A DNA stretch of 27,188 bases, from NCBI GenBank assembly GCA_003485905.1, contig DNHK01000060.1, positions 1-27,188 of the forward strand, given 5' to 3'. Both the position numbers and the translations under genes were made by a program. Position 1 is the first letter of the stretch; each line of letters starts with the position of its first letter. This DNA is from Gammaproteobacteria bacterium. GTDB lineage: Bacteria; Pseudomonadota; Gammaproteobacteria; Arenicellales; Arenicellaceae. The notes beneath the pieces are model-generated. The model was given only the letters and a program-made list of their open reading frames with translations. It searched no databases and was not told where the DNA came from. This document shows positions 23,784-27,188 of this stretch, piece after piece.

Positions 23784-24221
23784 TTATTGTGTACCCAGAG
23801 CAGCAATCAGATAAACAAGAAATGATACGCCGCTAACAATCGTACGCACCCAATGTTTCGGCCCCCACTGCTTTAAAAGCTCTCCTGTTGCATCAGAATC
23901 CGGATCATTTTCTGGCCCTAGCAGCACGTCGTTAACCGGCTTGATGAAGAACAAAGTAATGGGTATGAAGGATAAAAGTAGTAAAGCACCAACTAACCAC
24001 ATCGCAGACGCGCTCAGATACCAAACGATTAATCCAGCGATTGATCCGGCGAGCGCTGAAGCGATTTGCATTGGCGCTGCACGCTTGTACATAGGTGGAA
24101 AAAATCTAGCGGCAACGGACGTACCCGCTTCTAGTGCCGCCGGATGTTGTCCCACTGAAATATAGAATGCTGCACCAAAGAAAGTGCCACAACCAAATAA
24201 GGCAATCGCTTGAAGAATCAT
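23784..24221 (-). CDS. DUF1772-family integral membrane protein
   Basis: The 145-residue product has four predicted transmembrane segments: about 1-22, 52-72, 74-93 and 123-142. The FFPPMYKRAAP segment between the first and second, and WGPKHWVRT before the last, fit the DUF1772 (anthrone oxygenase-like) family. The founding fungal members relate to anthrone oxygenation, but most bacterial members have no known role. It is divergent from the 347-residue DUF6152 gene (about 220 bases apart) and convergent with phhB. Confidence 0.82.
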   Translation of the reverse strand: MILQAIALFGCGTFFGAAFYISVGQHPAALEAGTSVAARFFPPMYKRAAPMQIASALAGSIAGLIVWYLSASAMWLVGALLLLSFIPITLFFIKPVNDVLLGPENDPDSDATGELLKQWGPKHWVRTIVSGVSFLVYLIAALGTQ

Positions 24222-24440
24222 TTGCTATTCCTATTTTGATGCCGAACCGCTAAGGCACACGGCGACGACGGTAGATAGGTTTCCACCATACCAGCATTTT
24301 TACTCATGTTTTTCCATAACTGAAAGATGACTCAAACCTTACCTTCCAGTATTTATGCCAAGAAAGAGCTTTAGCAGAAATAGCAGCTTAATTGATTTAC
24401 AATTTGGCAAGCCACTTAGCAAAAAAATTGAAGGAGTCCC

Positions 24441-25484
24441 ATGCTTCGTACTGCGGCATTCACCGTTACATTAGTTGTCACTTTGCTGGTATCAGCCTCC
24501 AGCTTTGCCCACCATGGCTATGGCGGCAGATACGACCAGGAAGTTGTCCAAGAGCTGGAAGGCGTGCTAACCGATGTTCTATGGCGAAACCCGCATGTGC
24601 GCTTAATCATCAAAGATGCTGAAGACGAACTTTGGGATATCGAAGCAGGCTCCCCCACTGTGATGTTACGTCGTGGAATTACCGAAGACATGGTGAAAAC
24701 TGGCGAGCAGATACGCATCGCCGGTTTGGGTTCTATGCGTGGTCTCAATGAGATGACCGCCAGTAATATTTTACTAACCTCAGGTGAAGAACTTATGCTT
24801 ACAAGTGGTTCTAAACCGCGTTGGCAAACAAATAACTTGATTGGTGGCGGTAACTTTTTAACCAATGCAGTTGGCGACAGTACTCAACCAGAACTGGGTA
24901 TATTTCGGGTTTGGAGTACGGTGGTTAGAGACCCGGCAAGTAAGGGTATTTACCCGGAAGCTGCTGACCCTGCGTTATCGTATCGGTATCCGCTCACCCC
25001 CGCTGCGCTGACCTATTTGGAAAACTTTGACCCCGCAACAGATAACCCTTTGGAAGCCTACTGCGTGAGCAAAGGCATGCCCATGGTTATGGATCAACCT
25101 TTCCCAATGGAATTTGTCGATATGGGCGATACCATTATCGCTCGGTTGGAAGAATACGACACGGTGCGTACGATCTACATGGGCGACGCAACAACTGATC
25201 CAACCGAAGCATCGCTATTGGGGTTTTCTACCGGAAAGTGGGATGACGACACGCTGGTAGTCTCTACTAAACAAATTAGCTGGCCCTACTTCAGTCAAAT
25301 GGGCGTTCGCCAGAGTGAAAATATAGTATTGGAAGAACGCTTTACGCCTGTGAAAAACGGTAGTCGCCTGAATTACAAATTAATCGCAACGGATGCGGCG
25401 ACGTTTACCAAGCCCGTGGTATTGGAAAAGTACTGGATTTGGGATCCTAGCGTTGAGGTAGTGGAGTACCGCTGCACCGAGTAA
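24441..25484 (+). CDS. DUF6152 family exported protein with a long C-terminal extension (347 aa)
   Basis: The ATG at 24441 has GGAG seven bases upstream. Residues 1-23 form a signal peptide ending SSFA, and the mature chain starts HHGYGG. Residues 24-120 align by eye with the smaller DUF6152 protein at 18574: VLWRNPHVRLII against LRFGNPHDQIWV, and TGEQIRIAG against IGDTVDIFG. The remaining 220 residues are absent from the small paralogue. They contain beta-strand-rich segments (FVDMGDTIIARLEEYD, LGFSTGKWDDDTLVVSTKQ) of the type found in lipid- or ligand-binding beta structures. No catalytic motif is visible. It is probably periplasmic and of unknown role. Confidence 0.82.
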   Translation: MLRTAAFTVTLVVTLLVSASSFAHHGYGGRYDQEVVQELEGVLTDVLWRNPHVRLIIKDAEDELWDIEAGSPTVMLRRGITEDMVKTGEQIRIAGLGSMRGLNEMTASNILLTSGEELMLTSGSKPRWQTNNLIGGGNFLTNAVGDSTQPELGIFRVWSTVVRDPASKGIYPEAADPALSYRYPLTPAALTYLENFDPATDNPLEAYCVSKGMPMVMDQPFPMEFVDMGDTIIARLEEYDTVRTIYMGDATTDPTEASLLGFSTGKWDDDTLVVSTKQISWPYFSQMGVRQSENIVLEERFTPVKNGSRLNYKLIATDAATFTKPVVLEKYWIWDPSVEVVEYRCTE

Positions 25485-25625
25485 CACTTTAAACTATTTA
25501 AGCTGTTAAGAACTGAACTTGACCAATAACCACCGACCATAAGCGATGACTGTATAGGCTGCTGCGTAAAATTGAGACACATGCTTTATAATATTTGATA
25601 CTTATAGAGTTCGCGGGCAAAGCGT

Positions 25626-26489
25626 GTGGTTAAGTTAGTCAAAGAAGATGTAAAAACAAAGGAAGTACTGGATTGGAAAGGGTTGCATGTTTTTCATTTC
25701 CCTTTTTCTTCGTGTTCTCAAAAAACACGGATTTTTCTCAACCTTAAAGGTCTGAAATGGAAATCCCATTTAGTTGACCTGATGGCAAATGAAAATGTGC
25801 AGCCATATTATATGGGCATCAATCCTCGCGGCCTTGTTCCAACGCTCGTCGATGACGGCGACGTTCATATCGAGAGTAATGACATCCTCACACATCTTGA
25901 GCAGAAATATGAGGAACCTGTTCTAATTCCACAGGACAAAGCCGCACTAGCTGCTGAGTTACTGAAGCTGGAAAATGACCTGCATCTTGATTTGCGAGCG
26001 TTAACTTTTCGGTTTGTATTTAATTTACCTGAATCACCCAAAGGGGCGGCAGAACTAGATGCCTATGCACAGGAGGGTTCTGGAACTGTAGGCGGGAAAA
26101 AAGATAGTCAGGTTGATGTGGAAATCAACTTTTGGAAAACTTTCGCCAGCGAAGGCGTCACTGACGAAGTCGCAACTAGAGCAGCCACCAACTTCAAGCG
26201 CGTTTTTAGTGACATCGACGAGCGATTGGCCAAAACGCCTTATCTGTTAGGTGATTCATTAAGCGCCGTCGACATAGCGTGGTTCATTTATACCAACCGG
26301 CTGGAACATGCAGCTTACCCGTTTGACAGGCTGCACCCCAATCTCTGGGCTTGGTACAATAAATTATTGCAGCGCGAGGAATTCGCCAACGAAATCGTCT
26401 TGCCGCCGCCCGTTGCTGAAGCAGTCGCAGCGACTCGTGCCCAGCATGCTGCTGAAGGCATATCGCTAGAGCAAGTAACGGGGATTTAA
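25626..26489 (+). CDS. Glutathione S-transferase family protein (second GST)
   Basis: The 287-residue product has the GST thioredoxin-like domain at about 24-100: HFPFSSCSQKTRIFLNLKG, then NPRGLVPTLV, then ESNDILTHLE. The SSCSQK start of the first helix carries candidate catalytic Ser and Cys residues. The helical C domain (about 110-287) includes LGDSLSAVDIAWF. It differs clearly from the YfcG-like GST at 3226. The start is GTG at 25626 with a weak ribosome site, so the N-terminus is uncertain by a few residues. The substrate is unknown. Confidence 0.9.
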   Translation: MVKLVKEDVKTKEVLDWKGLHVFHFPFSSCSQKTRIFLNLKGLKWKSHLVDLMANENVQPYYMGINPRGLVPTLVDDGDVHIESNDILTHLEQKYEEPVLIPQDKAALAAELLKLENDLHLDLRALTFRFVFNLPESPKGAAELDAYAQEGSGTVGGKKDSQVDVEINFWKTFASEGVTDEVATRAATNFKRVFSDIDERLAKTPYLLGDSLSAVDIAWFIYTNRLEHAAYPFDRLHPNLWAWYNKLLQREEFANEIVLPPPVAEAVAATRAQHAAEGISLEQVTGI

Positions 26490-26666
26490 ACCGCGGTTGA
26501 TCCTGTTTGTTAAGGTTGTATTCAACGATGCTAACATCGGGTGGCAGAACAAAAGTCGCAATGGCAAACCTTTTATTTACATCACTATGTTCGGTACCCA
26601 TTCAATGCAGACACCTTATATTTTGAATGAGTTCTTATCCGATGATAATAAAAGGGTATAACTTCT

Positions 26667-27188
26667 ATGATCATTACTCGGAAAGCCCCTCAAACCTGCA
26701 CCCTCGATCGAAGACATTTTATCCGCAATGCTTCAATGTTGGCGGCTAGCTCCTTGGTACCCTCCAAATCATTTGCAACAAGTCTAGAGTCTGATCTTAC
26801 GGCTCTAACGGCCGGTGCCTTGTCCACAGCGATTCGTCAAGGGGATGCCAGTTGTGTCGAAGTAATGGAAGCCTATCTGCAGCGAATTCATCGTTACAAT
26901 CCCGTATATAACGCTATTGTTAGCTTAGTGAATGATGATAATTTATTAAACCAAGCCAGAGTGGCTGACCAAGAATTGGCACGCGGACACTACAAGGGCT
27001 GGATGCACGGTATGCCCCATGCAGTAAAAGACTTAACTCCTGTGGCCGGTTTACCGTACACCAGCGGATCACCAATGTTTTCCCAGCGTATAGCCGAAGT
27101 AGATAGTGAGTTGGCTGCACGTATACGCGGAGCTGGTGCAGTCTTCATTGGCAAAACCAATACGCCGGAATTCGGTTTGGGTTCTCAG
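26667..27188 (+). CDS. Amidase-signature family protein, Tat-exported, truncated by window end
   Basis: ATG 26667 is preceded by AAAAGGG (about 10 bases), and the frame stays open for 174 codons to the window edge. It begins with a Tat-like leader (LDRRHFIRN, then ASMLAASSLVPS), cleaved near SFA. The mature part starts an amidase-signature enzyme: LSTAIRQGDASCVEVMEAYL, RIHRYNPVYNAIV, and GMPHAVKDL, whose Lys is the catalytic Lys of the Ser-cisSer-Lys triad. The two catalytic Ser residues and the Gly/Ser-rich signature lie beyond the window. Amidases of this family hydrolyse amides, and some are Glu-tRNA(Gln) amidotransferase subunits; an export signal argues against the latter. Confidence 0.88.
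   Translation, partial: MIITRKAPQTCTLDRRHFIRNASMLAASSLVPSKSFATSLESDLTALTAGALSTAIRQGDASCVEVMEAYLQRIHRYNPVYNAIVSLVNDDNLLNQARVADQELARGHYKGWMHGMPHAVKDLTPVAGLPYTSGSPMFSQRIAEVDSELAARIRGAGAVFIGKTNTPEFGLGSQ

Noticed and set aside
1..27188. Search for CRISPR arrays, IS elements, tRNA/rRNA genes, phage genes
   Set aside because: No regularly spaced repeats, transposase-like motifs, terminal inverted repeats or cloverleaf-type sequences were seen by eye. Small RNAs could be missed without a covariance search.

Overview
The window looks like chromosomal DNA from a Gram-negative bacterium, most likely a free-living (marine-type) gammaproteobacterium. The case rests on three things: a housekeeping block of nnr, tsaE and queG, an E. 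coli-sized RecQ, and a large number of exported enzymes with Tat-type, Sec-type or lipoprotein signals. The taxon is inferred from gene content only. I see no rRNA, tRNA, CRISPR array, transposase, integrase or prophage gene.

Layout. 1-105 is the tail of an unidentified gene. 147-3195 holds tsaE and nnr (minus strand, GTGA overlap) and divergent queG. 3226-6319 is minus strand: a Nu-class-like GST, a long Gly/Asn-rich beta-helix ORF, an 86-residue Thr-rich protein and a 65-residue protein that is almost entirely a twin-arginine-like leader. A strong terminator lies between the 86-residue gene and the beta-helix ORF. 6633-9272 is a lipoprotein M1 aminopeptidase, convergent with a small secreted protein. 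9764-12068 (minus) is a compact set: six-TM membrane protein, Tat-exported sulfite-oxidase-family molybdoenzyme and monohaem cytochrome c. 12368-14185 is recQ. 14336-16256 has an exported metallo-beta-lactamase-fold protein with an altered metal site and an EamA transporter. 16360-18391 (minus) has an SDR with a signal sequence and a Tat-exported dienelactone hydrolase. 18574-21868 has a DUF6152 protein, a carboxypeptidase-regulatory/cytochrome c/beta-propeller fusion (minus) and a Tat-exported superoxide dismutase. 22108-23696 is a PhyH-type dioxygenase followed by pterin-4a-carbinolamine dehydratase. 23784-26489 has a DUF1772 membrane protein (minus), a second larger DUF6152 protein and a second GST. 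26667 to the window end is a truncated Tat-exported amidase.

How it fits together. The left end is tRNA modification (t6A, queuosine) and NAD(P)HX repair. Much of the rest is envelope or periplasmic oxidative and hydrolytic chemistry (molybdoenzyme plus cytochrome, propeller cytochrome, SOD, hydrolases, DUF6152 proteins). Glutathione transferases and small-molecule enzymes are interspersed. Only three groups look like operons: nnr-tsaE, the six-TM/molybdoenzyme/cytochrome set, and possibly phyH-phhB.

The best candidate for something undescribed is the 3969-6319 minus-strand group: a leader-like mini-gene that would release a peptide of about 13 residues, a small Cys-bracketed Thr-rich protein, and a beta-helix ORF whose start abuts a terminator. 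The second is the metallo-beta-lactamase-fold protein with Gln, Gln and Gly at three normally metal-binding positions.
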